A stretch of 64,000 nt of DNA from Shinella sumterensis (GTDB lineage Bacteria > Pseudomonadota > Alphaproteobacteria > Rhizobiales > Rhizobiaceae): NCBI RefSeq assembly GCF_004514425.2, contig NZ_MYFN02000002.1, forward strand, positions 310,001-374,000. The letters are read 5' to 3'. The notes under the pieces are model-generated. The model was not told where the DNA came from. It saw nothing but the letters and a program-made list of their open reading frames with translations, and made no database searches. Positions 43,705 to 51,358 of the stretch are shown one piece after another. The position numbers were made by a program, and so were the translations under genes. Position 1 is the first letter of the stretch. Each line of letters starts with the position of its first letter.

Positions 43705-44544
43705 TCAGCTGGCGGCGACGTTCTGGCGCTGCACGCCGAGGCCCGCAATGGCAACTTCCATCGTATCGCCGGGCTTGAGATAGCGCGGCGGCTTCATGCC
43801 CATGCCGACGCCCGGAGGGGTGCCCGTCGTAATGATGTCGCCCGGCTCCAGGATCATGAACTGCGAAATGTAGTGGACGAGGAACGGCACCTTGAAGACC
43901 ATGGTGCTTGAGGAACCGTCCTGCACCCGTTCGCCGTTGACGCTGAGCGTCATGGCAAGATCGCTCGTGTCCACCTCGTCGGTCGTCACCAGCCATGGGC
44001 CGATCGGCCCGAAGGTCGGGCAGCCCTTGCCCTTGGTCCACTGGCCGCCGCGCTCGGTCTGGAAGGCGCGTTCCGAAACATCGTTGCAGATGCAGTAGCC
44101 TGCCACATAGTTCAGCGCGTCCGCTTCCGAGACGTAGGAGGCGCGCTCGCCGATGACGACGGCAAGCTCGACCTCCCAATCGGTCTTTTCCGAGCCGCGC
44201 GGAATGAGGACCGTGTCGTCGGGGCCGACGATGCAGGAGGGGGCCTTGTTGAAAAGCACGGGTTCGCTTGGCACGGCCATGCCGCTTTCGGCCGCGTGGT
44301 CGGCATAGTTGAGGCCGACGGCGACGAAATTGCCGACGCGGCCCACGCAGGGTCCGACGCGGCTGCCTTCCGGCGCGAGCGGAAGGCTTGCGGGATCGAT
44401 TGCACGCAGACGCGCAAGGCTTTCGCGGCCGAGGACCGCGCCGGCGAGATCGGGAACGACGCCCGAAAGGTCGCGGATCTTGCCGTCCGCATCGATGATG
44501 CCGGGCTTTTCCGCGCCCGCCGCGCCAAAGCGCACCAGTTTCAT
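43705..44544 (-). CDS. Fumarylacetoacetate hydrolase (FAH) family protein
   Basis: 279 aa. The family signature is intact: VGLNYADHAAESG, then the metal ligands E/E/D in SEKTDWEVELAVVIG and NDVSERAFQTERG, and IITTGTPPGVGMG near the end. FAH proteins hydrolyse or decarboxylate 2-keto or 1,3-diketo acids; this length and GQWTKGKGCPTFGPIGPW match the 2,4-diketo-3-deoxy-L-fuconate / ureidoglycolate-lyase-like group. ATG 44544 has GGGAG 8 bases upstream. A GntR regulator is divergent 115 bases away, so it is probably the regulator's target. Confidence 0.88.
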   Translation of the reverse strand: MKLVRFGAAGAEKPGIIDADGKIRDLSGVVPDLAGAVLGRESLARLRAIDPASLPLAPEGSRVGPCVGRVGNFVAVGLNYADHAAESGMAVPSEPVLFNKAPSCIVGPDDTVLIPRGSEKTDWEVELAVVIGERASYVSEADALNYVAGYCICNDVSERAFQTERGGQWTKGKGCPTFGPIGPWLVTTDEVDTSDLAMTLSVNGERVQDGSSSTMVFKVPFLVHYISQFMILEPGDIITTGTPPGVGMGMKPPRYLKPGDTMEVAIAGLGVQRQNVAAS

Positions 44545-44619
44545 GACGATCTCCCTTGATTGCCGGGCCTGCCGATTTCGATTGCGGACACCATCCCCGC
44601 TGCCGTACATCAAGTCAAC

Positions 44620-44633
44620 GATTTTCGAAAATC
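44620..44633. promoter_or_regulatory. Candidate GntR operator between FAH-family gene and its regulator
   Basis: A perfect 14-bp palindrome GATTTTCGAAAATC sits midway between the two start codons, 26 bases before the GntR gene start and 75 from the FAH gene start. Confidence 0.6.
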
Positions 44634-44659
44634 CTTCGGATTTTGCACAGGAGGTGTCG

Positions 44660-45334
44660 ATGACGCAGAACCGGGATGGGGCGGGTACACGCGCCGGCGA
44701 TGCCTATGATGCCATTCGGCAGGCGATTCGCACCGGGCATTTCGGCCCGGGCGAACGTCTGCGGTTCTCGTCGCTCCAGGCCTTGTGCGGCATGAGCGTG
44801 ACGCCGGTCCGCGAGGCTCTGACCCGGTTGACGGCGGAAGGCTTCACCGTGCTGGACGATCATCGCGGCTACAGCGTCGCGCGCCTGTCGCTTGCCGAGC
44901 TGCGCGACATCACGGCGACCAGGCAATTGTGCGAGGGCGAGGCGTTGAGGCTTGCGGTGATGAAGGGCGATGCGGACTGGGAAGCGCGTGTCGTGGCCGC
45001 GCACCATCTTCTGGCGCGCATTCCGCAGGGTCGGGAGGGCATGCCCTCGGTCATGCGCGAGGACTGGGAGGCGCGGCATGGTGCGTTCCACGCCGCGCTG
45101 ATCTCAGCCTGCGGTTCGCCGACCTTGCTGGAAATCTGCGGGAAACTGTCGTTACAGGCCGACCGCTACCGCCGCATGTCCGTCAGCGTGTCGGGCGCGG
45201 CGCGGGATGTGCTGGGAGAGCATCGCGAGTTGCTGGAGCGCGCGCTTGCGCGGGATACGGACGGTGCCGCGGAGGCGCTTCGCGAGCATTACGGCAGAAC
45301 CGCCGCGATGCTCGCGAATTTCTTCGAGCCCTGA
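44660..45334 (+). CDS. GntR-family (FCD) transcriptional regulator
   Basis: 224 aa. An N-terminal winged helix (about 15-75, AYDAIRQAIRTGHFGPGERL, SSLQALCGMSVTPVREALTRL) is followed by an FCD effector domain (about 90-215). The FCD metal/ligand residues are in the R-x-x-L..E..A and HGAFHAAL, HRELLERAL stretches. It likely represses the divergent FAH-family gene and responds to a sugar acid. AGGAGGTG lies at the ideal distance before ATG 44660. It is convergent with the efflux outer-membrane gene, 4 bases apart. Confidence 0.9.
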   Translation: MTQNRDGAGTRAGDAYDAIRQAIRTGHFGPGERLRFSSLQALCGMSVTPVREALTRLTAEGFTVLDDHRGYSVARLSLAELRDITATRQLCEGEALRLAVMKGDADWEARVVAAHHLLARIPQGREGMPSVMREDWEARHGAFHAALISACGSPTLLEICGKLSLQADRYRRMSVSVSGAARDVLGEHRELLERALARDTDGAAEALREHYGRTAAMLANFFEP

Positions 45335-45338
45335 TCGC

Positions 45339-46766
45339 TTACTTGCTGGCGACCGTTGCCGGTGCTGCGCCGATCTCCGCGCCGCCGCCGATCGCCACGT
45401 TGAGGGCGACGTAGTCGCGGGCCAGCTGGCGGATTGCGGATGCAAGCGACAGACGGGCCGAGGCCACGTTGCGCTCGGCATCGAGCACATCGAGGATGGT
45501 GCTGGCGCCGCCGCGATAGCTTTCGCGGGCGAGGTTCAGCGTCTGCTCGTAGGAATTGACCACCTTGCGCAGGGCGGCGACCGTCTGGCCGTCGCGAATG
45601 AGCGCGGTCTGGGCGTTCTCGACTTCTTCGACCGCGTTCAGCACCGTGGACTTCCAGGTGAGGTACTGCTGTTCCGCATTCGAGCGTGCGGCCTTCACCT
45701 GCGCCTTGAGCGCGCCGCCGTTCAGGATCGGCAGGCTCAGCGAGGGGCCGAACGACCAGTTCGAAACGCTGCCGGTCACGAGGTTGAAGTTGCGGGACGC
45801 GCCGATCGAGCCGCCGAGCTCGATGCTCGGGTAAAGCTGCGCTTCGGCCACGCCGATTTCGGCCGTCGCGGCCTGCAGGCGGCGTTCGGCGGCGCGAATG
45901 TCGGGGCGGTTGCGGATCAGGTCGGCCGGAATGCCGACGCGGGTCGAATAACGCGGCATCGGCTGGGCGGAGCCCTTGATCAGGCTGGCCGTGATCGTGC
46001 TGGCGGGAACGCCGAGAAGGGTCGCGATATGGTTGGCGGACTGATGGAAGCCGGTTTCGAGGCCGGGCAACTCGGCGAGCGTCTGGTTGACGAGGCCTTC
46101 GGTCTGCAGCACGTCGAGGCTGGAAGCCGCACCCGCTTCCTTGATTTCGTTGGTCAGCTTGAGCGTCTCGCGGCGCGACTCAAGGTTCTTGCGGTTGAGC
46201 GCCAGCGCCTCCTGATAATAGCGCGCGTTCACATAGCTCGACACGAGATCGGAGAGATAGGCGAGGCGTGCGACGTTCACGTCGTCATAGGCCGCATCGA
46301 GCGAGGCGGTCGCGGCTTCCTTCGAGCGGCGATACTGGCCGAAGAAGTCGAGCAGCCAGGATGCGCTCAGGCCCCCGCTGATGGACTTCGTTTCCGAATG
46401 GTCGTTGCCGGTGGTGCGGCGCAGATAGCTGCCGTCCTGACCGCCTACGTTGCCTTCGGCCGACGCGCCGAGGCTCGGCAGGGCGCCGGCGCCCGCGATG
46501 ACGACGTTCGCTTCGGCGGCCGTGATTCGCTCGAGCGCCTGGCGGACCGAAAGGTTCTCGGCGAGGCCCTGGTGCACGAGGTCGTTCAGGCGCCGGTCAC
46601 GGAAGGATTCCCACCAGGGGTTCAGCGTGACGTTTTCGGCGCTGGCTGCCTTGCTCTCGGAGAATTTGGCCGGCAGCACGGCATCCGGCTTCTGGTAATC
46701 CGGACCGACGACACAGCCGGACAAGAGAATCATGCTCAGCGGAAAAAACGCTCTGGTGAAATTCAT
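45339..46766 (-). CDS. RND efflux outer-membrane lipoprotein (OprM/NodT family)
   Basis: 475 aa. The lipobox LLSGC (Cys at about residue 18 from ATG 46766) follows a short signal peptide. CVVGPDYQKPDAVLP and NPWWESFRDRRLNDLVHQGL are signatures of the OprM/NodT group of TolC-type channels. These form the trimeric outer-membrane exit duct. No RND pump or adaptor is adjacent, but a pump without its own channel lies 8 kb away at 54-59 kb and could use this one; that is inference. A GTG two codons upstream is also possible. Confidence 0.92.
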   Translation of the reverse strand: MNFTRAFFPLSMILLSGCVVGPDYQKPDAVLPAKFSESKAASAENVTLNPWWESFRDRRLNDLVHQGLAENLSVRQALERITAAEANVVIAGAGALPSLGASAEGNVGGQDGSYLRRTTGNDHSETKSISGGLSASWLLDFFGQYRRSKEAATASLDAAYDDVNVARLAYLSDLVSSYVNARYYQEALALNRKNLESRRETLKLTNEIKEAGAASSLDVLQTEGLVNQTLAELPGLETGFHQSANHIATLLGVPASTITASLIKGSAQPMPRYSTRVGIPADLIRNRPDIRAAERRLQAATAEIGVAEAQLYPSIELGGSIGASRNFNLVTGSVSNWSFGPSLSLPILNGGALKAQVKAARSNAEQQYLTWKSTVLNAVEEVENAQTALIRDGQTVAALRKVVNSYEQTLNLARESYRGGASTILDVLDAERNVASARLSLASAIRQLARDYVALNVAIGGGAEIGAAPATVASK

Positions 46767-47249
46767 TGCCACACTACCCTGCCGGCCATCTCGGCTTATC
46801 TTAACGGAACGGATTGCTGATTCATCCTTTATTTATAATTGGCTCGAAGATCGAGCCTCCTTTCAAAAAAAGAATGGTCCCACAGCGTTTTTCCCCCGCT
46901 TCGCAAGGGCTGTGTGTCCGCCTTGCAACGACTAGGGAGGATTTTATACGCGCCTCGCGAAAGTTGACAAGCCGCGTGACGCCGCTGGGTTGCGTCATCG
47001 ATATGCCCGCCAATTTTCGTCTTTGTGACATATTTTTCTGCATAATGCTGCGAGCGCGAACATTATTTTGTGTTTCGCGTTGTCTTGTGGATTCGATGGT
47101 AATTTTTTTCAAAATGCTGCGAATTTCCTTGACAGGAGCCACACCGACGATTAACTATCGCAGCATCGCATGAGGGCCGCATGCTGTTTTGATCCGGTCC
47201 GCCTCTGACATCCGGTTTGGGTGTCGGCGCCAACCAAAGGGAGTGTGTC
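46767..47249. other. AT-rich intergenic region upstream of a small protein pair
   Basis: 483 bases, distinctly more AT-rich than the surroundings. It holds no credible gene. The direct repeat ATGCTGCGA occurs at 47045 and 47115. A good promoter pair, TTGACA (47129-47134), 17 bases, TAACTA (47152-47157), points right. Sequences on the left end (TTATTTATAATTGG) may drive the outer-membrane gene on the minus strand. Confidence 0.5.
47129..47157 (+). promoter_or_regulatory. Candidate strong promoter for small genes
   Basis: TTGACA at 47129-47134, exactly 17 bases, TAACTA at 47152-47157. This is a perfect -35. The transcript would start near 47164, 86 bases before the 31-codon reading frame. Confidence 0.55.
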
Positions 47250-47345
47250 ATGTACGATATCGAATGCATCGCCTCCGTGCGCGTGGCGAGCTCCTGTCGT
47301 GAAACGATTACAGGGAAAGTGCATACGGCGTTCTGCCGAATGTGA
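47250..47345 (+). CDS. Possible 31-aa leader peptide
   Basis: A 31-codon frame starts MYDIECIASVRVASS and ends at TGA. AAGGGAG lies at the ideal distance (7 bases) before the ATG, which is unusual for a chance frame. It precedes the 72-aa gene by 67 bases. Three Cys and no obvious domain. It may be a true small protein, a leader peptide or noise; low confidence. Confidence 0.35.
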   Translation: MYDIECIASVRVASSCRETITGKVHTAFCRM

Positions 47346-47412
47346 TCCGAGTACCCTCTTCGAATTCATCGCAAAGAGAATTGGCTGTGCCTCCGGTACG
47401 GCAGGAGTTGTT

Positions 47413-47631
47413 ATGCAAAAGCAGGTTATCGAAATCGGTGGTGAAGCCGTCGGCGTCGTCGTTCCGGATGAGGATCGGCTGAAGTTCGTTGCCGTCAAGT
47501 ATTCCGTCTGGGACCTGGATTCCCAGCGTTTTTCCTCGGCAGAAGAAGTGCGAGCGGCGATCCGCCGCCTCCTCAGCAATCCATCTGCCGCCACCCGGGC
47601 ACTGCCGCCGGAACGAATCGCGGCTGCCTGA
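47413..47631 (+). CDS. Small conserved-looking protein of unknown function (72 aa)
   Basis: 72 aa. GEAVGVVVPDEDRLKFVAVKYSVWDLDSQ looks like a small beta-rich fold, followed by a helix SAEEVRAAIRRLL. AGGAG lies 6 bases before ATG 47413, which supports this start over longer frames. It ends in a perfect terminator. Likely expressed from the promoter at 47129. Function unknown. Confidence 0.65.
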   Translation: MQKQVIEIGGEAVGVVVPDEDRLKFVAVKYSVWDLDSQRFSSAEEVRAAIRRLLSNPSAATRALPPERIAAA

Positions 47632-47675
47632 GCGATCCATATCGGATGGACCGGCACTGTCTTATGTCGGTTGAC

Positions 47676-47712
47676 GACCGGCCTCGTTTATCGCGAGGCC
47701 GGTCTCTTTTTG
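47676..47712 (+). terminator. Terminator of the 72-aa gene
   Basis: A perfect 11-bp stem (47676-47686 with 47694-47704) with a 7-base loop is followed by TCTTTTT. Confidence 0.88.
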
Positions 47713-47789
47713 TGAACAATGCATTCACCGTCACTCGGCTGGCGCGACCCGGCAAATCCTGATTTTCTCACCGTGAAAGGAGGTGCCTC

Positions 47790-49346
47790 ATGACTAGCGG
47801 CATCCATCACATCACGGCGATCACCCGGAAAATCCAGGAGAATGTCGATTTTTATGCGGGGTTTCTCGGCCTCAGGCTCGTCAAGCGGACGGCCGGTTAT
47901 GAGGACGCCGACCAGCTTCATCTCTTCTATGGCGACGCGGCCGCAAGCCCCGGCTCGCTGATCACGTTCCTGGCGTGGGAGGACGGTTCTCCCGGCCGGG
48001 TCGGGCTCGGCCAGCCTTCGGAGATCGCGTTTTCGATCAAGCCGGAGGCCATCGGCTTCTGGCTGACGCGCGCGCTTCGCTACAATGTGGCGATGACCGG
48101 CCCCGTGCAGGAATTCGGCGAAGCCGTGCTGCGCCTGAAGGATCCCGACGGCATCATCGTCAAGCTTGTCGGCGAGGCGGATGTCGAGGGCCCGGCCCCG
48201 CATGTCTTGAAAGACATCGCAGCGGCGGACGCGATCCAGCGTGTCAGGGGTGCAACCATCCTGTCGGAGGCGCCGGCGGCGACGGCTGACTTCATTCAGC
48301 GCCATTTCGGTTTCCGCAAGGTCGCCGACGCGAACGGCATCCTGCGGCTGGCCGGTGATGCCGGCGATATCCTGGATATCCGCGATGCGAGCGGTTTCTG
48401 GACGTCGGCGCCAGGCACGGGGACCATCGACCATATCGCGCTGCGCGCACCCGATCGCGCCGCGGTGGAAGCCGTGGCCGGCCGGCTGGCGAACGAAGAT
48501 GCGGGCGACACCAACATGCACGACCGCACCTACTTCTATTCGCTCTATGTCCGCGAGCCGGGCGGTTCGCTCCTCGAATACGCGACCGACGGTCCGGGCA
48601 TGACGGTGGATGAACCGCTTGAGACACTCGGCACACGACTGTTCGTGCCGAGGCATTTCCGCGCCGACCCGGAGGATGTCCGGGCTCGGCTTCCGCAATT
48701 TTCACTGCCGGGAGAAGAAAGAATGCGTGAAAGAGACCTTCCCTTCGTCCATCGGGTACACAATCCGGAAAATCCCGATGGAACCGCCGTCGTGCTGCTG
48801 CACGGCACGGGCGGCAACGAAACGAGCCTTCTGCCCTTCGGTGCGCGGCTCGCACCGGGCGCCGTGCTGCTGAGCCCCCGCGGCCGCAGCGCCGATGAGG
48901 GCTATCCGCGGTTCTTCCGCCGCCTGACCGCCGTCACCTTCGACCAGAAGGACATCGTTCAAGAGGCGGAAGCCTTCGCGGCCTTCATGGAGGGGGCGAA
49001 TGCCGCCTACGGGCTGAACCCGGACAAGACGCTGTTCGTAGGCTATTCGAATGGCGCCAACATGATCGGCGCCGTGATGCTCCTGCATCCGGGCCTCATC
49101 CGCAACGCGGTGCTGCTGCGTGGCATGAATGTGCTGGAAACCGTGCCGAAGGCCGATCTATCGGGCGCCAACGTCCTGATGATCACCGGCCAGTCGGATC
49201 CCTACGGCCGCTATGCGGGGGACCTGGAGGCGCATTTGAAGGCCGCCGGCGCAACGGTGGAAAACACGCTGCTTGGCGCCGGCCATGATATCGGCGCCGC
49301 CGATCTCGAACTGGCGAAGGCCTACAAGGAACGCGTCATCGGCTGA
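47790..49346 (+). CDS. VOC ring-cleaving-dioxygenase-like / alpha-beta hydrolase fusion
   Basis: 518 aa, two enzymes in one chain. Residues 1-305 are a VOC protein of the MhqO / hydroquinone-dioxygenase type with tandem beta-alpha-beta-beta-beta modules. Its metal ligands are in GIHHITAI, IDHIALRA and LEYATDG. Residues 315-518 are an alpha/beta hydrolase with oxyanion phrase LLHGTGGNE and the triad S420 (GYSNGAN), D470 and H499 (GAGHDIG), like MhqD-type carboxylesterases. In bacilli mhqO, mhqD and mhqN are separate genes for quinone and catechol detoxification; here the first two are fused. AAAGGAGG is 10 bases before ATG. An azoreductase-type partner lies just beyond on the other strand. Confidence 0.88.
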   Translation: MTSGIHHITAITRKIQENVDFYAGFLGLRLVKRTAGYEDADQLHLFYGDAAASPGSLITFLAWEDGSPGRVGLGQPSEIAFSIKPEAIGFWLTRALRYNVAMTGPVQEFGEAVLRLKDPDGIIVKLVGEADVEGPAPHVLKDIAAADAIQRVRGATILSEAPAATADFIQRHFGFRKVADANGILRLAGDAGDILDIRDASGFWTSAPGTGTIDHIALRAPDRAAVEAVAGRLANEDAGDTNMHDRTYFYSLYVREPGGSLLEYATDGPGMTVDEPLETLGTRLFVPRHFRADPEDVRARLPQFSLPGEERMRERDLPFVHRVHNPENPDGTAVVLLHGTGGNETSLLPFGARLAPGAVLLSPRGRSADEGYPRFFRRLTAVTFDQKDIVQEAEAFAAFMEGANAAYGLNPDKTLFVGYSNGANMIGAVMLLHPGLIRNAVLLRGMNVLETVPKADLSGANVLMITGQSDPYGRYAGDLEAHLKAAGATVENTLLGAGHDIGAADLELAKAYKERVIG

Positions 49347-49364
49347 TACCGGACGCAGAAACAG

Positions 49365-49396
49365 AAAGGGGCGTGTCGCAGGACACGCCCCTTTTC
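49365..49396. terminator. Bidirectional terminator between fusion enzyme and FMN reductase genes
   Basis: A 13-bp stem (49365-49377 with 49382-49394) with a GCAG loop, A-rich on the left, T-rich on the right. It lies between convergent genes. Confidence 0.88.
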
Positions 49397-49416
49397 GATT
49401 CGGTGGAATGGAGACG

Positions 49417-49974
49417 TCAGCTTTTGCAATCGCGCACGAAGGCGGCAAAACCCGCCACGAAATCACGCAGCTTCTTCTCTGTCGCTTCGTCGGCGATGGC
49501 GCCATCCTGGATGACGGTGCCGGCGCGCGAGACCATGAGCTTCGCGCCGAACCACGGCACCGTGCCGAGCGTGCGCATCACGGGCAGCCACGCTTCCTGT
49601 GACAGGAGCGTGCCGAAATTGCCGGGGGAGGCGCCGGTGATGGCGAAGGGTTTGCCGCCGAACACGCGCGGGATGTCGGAGGAGGGGCGACTCAGCCAGT
49701 CGATGGCGTTCTTGAAGACGCCGGGAATGCCGTTGTTGTATTCGGGGGTGAACAGCAGGACGCCGTCGGCCTCGGCGATCTGGTCTTTAAGGCGAACGAC
49801 GGCTTCGGGAATGCCATCGGCGGCTTCCGCATCGCCGTCGTAGAGCGGGATGCCATGGATGGAGCCCGCCGTGATGGTGACACCCTCCGGCGCCATGCCG
49901 AGGGCGGCGCGCAGCAGCGCGGTGTTGAAGGATCCCTTGCGCAGGCTGCCGGAAATAGCGACCAGTTTTGTCAT
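49417..49974 (-). CDS. NADPH-dependent FMN reductase (quinone/chromate reductase type)
   Basis: 185 aa, a flavodoxin-like fold. The FMN phosphate loop is SGSLRKGSFNTALLRA, the second loop is TPEYNNGIPGVFKNAIDWLSR, and GGKPFAITGASPGNFGT is the third. Related proteins (ArsH, ChrR, MhqN groups) reduce quinones, chromate or azo compounds with NADPH in the cytosol by two-electron steps, preventing semiquinone radicals. ATG 49974 is chosen because MTKLVAISGSLR begins there; an upstream ATG at 50040 adds an Arg-rich stretch. Downstream of a second VOC gene by 67 bases, so both likely share one transcript. Confidence 0.92.
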   Translation of the reverse strand: MTKLVAISGSLRKGSFNTALLRAALGMAPEGVTITAGSIHGIPLYDGDAEAADGIPEAVVRLKDQIAEADGVLLFTPEYNNGIPGVFKNAIDWLSRPSSDIPRVFGGKPFAITGASPGNFGTLLSQEAWLPVMRTLGTVPWFGAKLMVSRAGTVIQDGAIADEATEKKLRDFVAGFAAFVRDCKS

Positions 49975-50041
49975 CTCGTGTCTCCGTTCATGGATGGAAA
50001 AACCCCGGCGGATTGTTCGTCGCGCCGGGGTCTCGGTCAAG

Positions 50042-50995
50042 TCAGGCGAGCGGCTTCAGCCGGGCCTCGATCTGCGCGCGGCGCGGTTCGAGGAAGGGCG
50101 GCAGCGAGAGGCTTTCGCCCAGCGTTTCGAGCGGTTCGTCCACGGCGAAGCCGGGGCCGTCCGTCGCGATCTCGAACAGGATGCCGTTCGGCTCGCGGAA
50201 GTAGAGCGAGCGGAAGTAGAAGCGCTCGACCTCGCCGCTGGAAGGCAGGCGGAAGCCGCGCAGCCGTTCCGTCCAGGCATGCAGGGCCTCGACATCAGGC
50301 GCGCGGAACGCGACGTGATGCACGGCGCCCGCACCCTGGTGGGCTGCCGGCAGGTTCGGTTCGACGGCCACGTGCAGTTCGGCTGCCGGGCCGCCTTCAC
50401 CCATCGAGAAGACATGAACATCGCCCTCGCCATCCGGGTTGGGATAGGTCGAGGTTTCCCGCATGTTCATCACCTGCACGAGCACGGCCTGCGTGTTGCG
50501 GATGTCAGGCACGCTGAGCGTGATCGGGCCAAGACCCTTGATCTGGTGCTCTGCCGGGACCGGGCTCCTGTCCCAGGGATTGGACGGCGCGCCGGCATCG
50601 TCCACGGTCAGGCGGAAGCGCTGGCCTTCGCCATCCTCGAAGTCGAGCGAGGCGCGGCCCGCGACGTCGCGGATGTCGCCGGCCTTGACCTTGTGTTCGG
50701 CAAGGCGTGCCTTCCACCATTCGAGCGACGTCAGGCTGGCGACGCGCAGGCCCGTGCGGGAGACGCTGTGCGTGCCGCGCCGCTCATGGCCGACCGGCCA
50801 GTCGAAGAAGGTGAGGTCGGAGCCCGGCGAGGCAAGGCCGTCGGCGTAGAATAGGTGGTAGGCGCTGGTATCGTCCTGGTTGACCGTCTTCTTGACGAGG
50901 CGCAAACCCAGAACCTTCGTATAGAAGCGCAGGTTCTCGCGCGCATTCGCGGTGATCGCGGTCAGGTGGTGGATGCCTGTCAGTTGCATGGTCAT
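50042..50995 (-). CDS. VOC-family ring-cleaving dioxygenase (MhqO type)
   Basis: 317 aa. Two VOC modules: [21 protein letters not shown] at the start and [20 protein letters not shown], then [19 protein letters not shown] near the end, which gives a His/His/Glu iron site. The length and the [15 protein letters not shown] ending are the same as in the fusion protein's first half, so the two are paralogues. Iron-dependent hydroquinone or catechol ring opening is expected. GAGGAG precedes ATG 50995 closely. It is first in the operon with the FMN reductase. Confidence 0.9.
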   Translation of the reverse strand: MTMQLTGIHHLTAITANARENLRFYTKVLGLRLVKKTVNQDDTSAYHLFYADGLASPGSDLTFFDWPVGHERRGTHSVSRTGLRVASLTSLEWWKARLAEHKVKAGDIRDVAGRASLDFEDGEGQRFRLTVDDAGAPSNPWDRSPVPAEHQIKGLGPITLSVPDIRNTQAVLVQVMNMRETSTYPNPDGEGDVHVFSMGEGGPAAELHVAVEPNLPAAHQGAGAVHHVAFRAPDVEALHAWTERLRGFRLPSSGEVERFYFRSLYFREPNGILFEIATDGPGFAVDEPLETLGESLSLPPFLEPRRAQIEARLKPLA

Positions 50996-51358
50996 GTTGA
51001 ACTCCTCTCCGGAACTCCGGCACATCGGGCGGCCTCGGGGCGAGGCCTGTCGTTGGTCCGAATATCGTTTGTCGCCGCATTTCCCGAAAGCCCGGGCGGG
51101 ACGAACGGATTGTTCACTTTTATTGAACGGCCATTTCTGCCGTATCGTTGGTTAAGGGGAAATCCGGTCGTTCCGTTCCTGTGCAAGGGGCATGTTTTTG
51201 GTGCGACGCAAATCGTTCCGTTAAATTTTATCGTTTCGTAAACCAGCACATGCTTACGTTTATCGTTGCGAAATGAATTTCGTCTCTCCGGGCCGCTCGC
51301 GGCGGCATGTCCGAGCCTTCCCACCGATCGCCGATGCGCCCAATTCAGGAGACGATGT
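50996..51358. promoter_or_regulatory. Divergent control region of VOC gene and chemoreceptor, with inverted repeat
   Basis: 363 bases without a credible gene. GTTCA-N7-TGAAC (51112-51128) is a 17-base inverted repeat about 117 bases upstream of the VOC gene and may be the operator of a quinone-sensing regulator encoded elsewhere. The right part is AT-rich (TTAAATTTTATCG near 51222) and likely holds the chemoreceptor promoter. Confidence 0.45.

Noticed and set aside
46814-47173. Frames of about 110 codons on both strands in the AT-rich region
   Set aside because: They overlap each other, lack SD and domains, and cover a promoter-like area.
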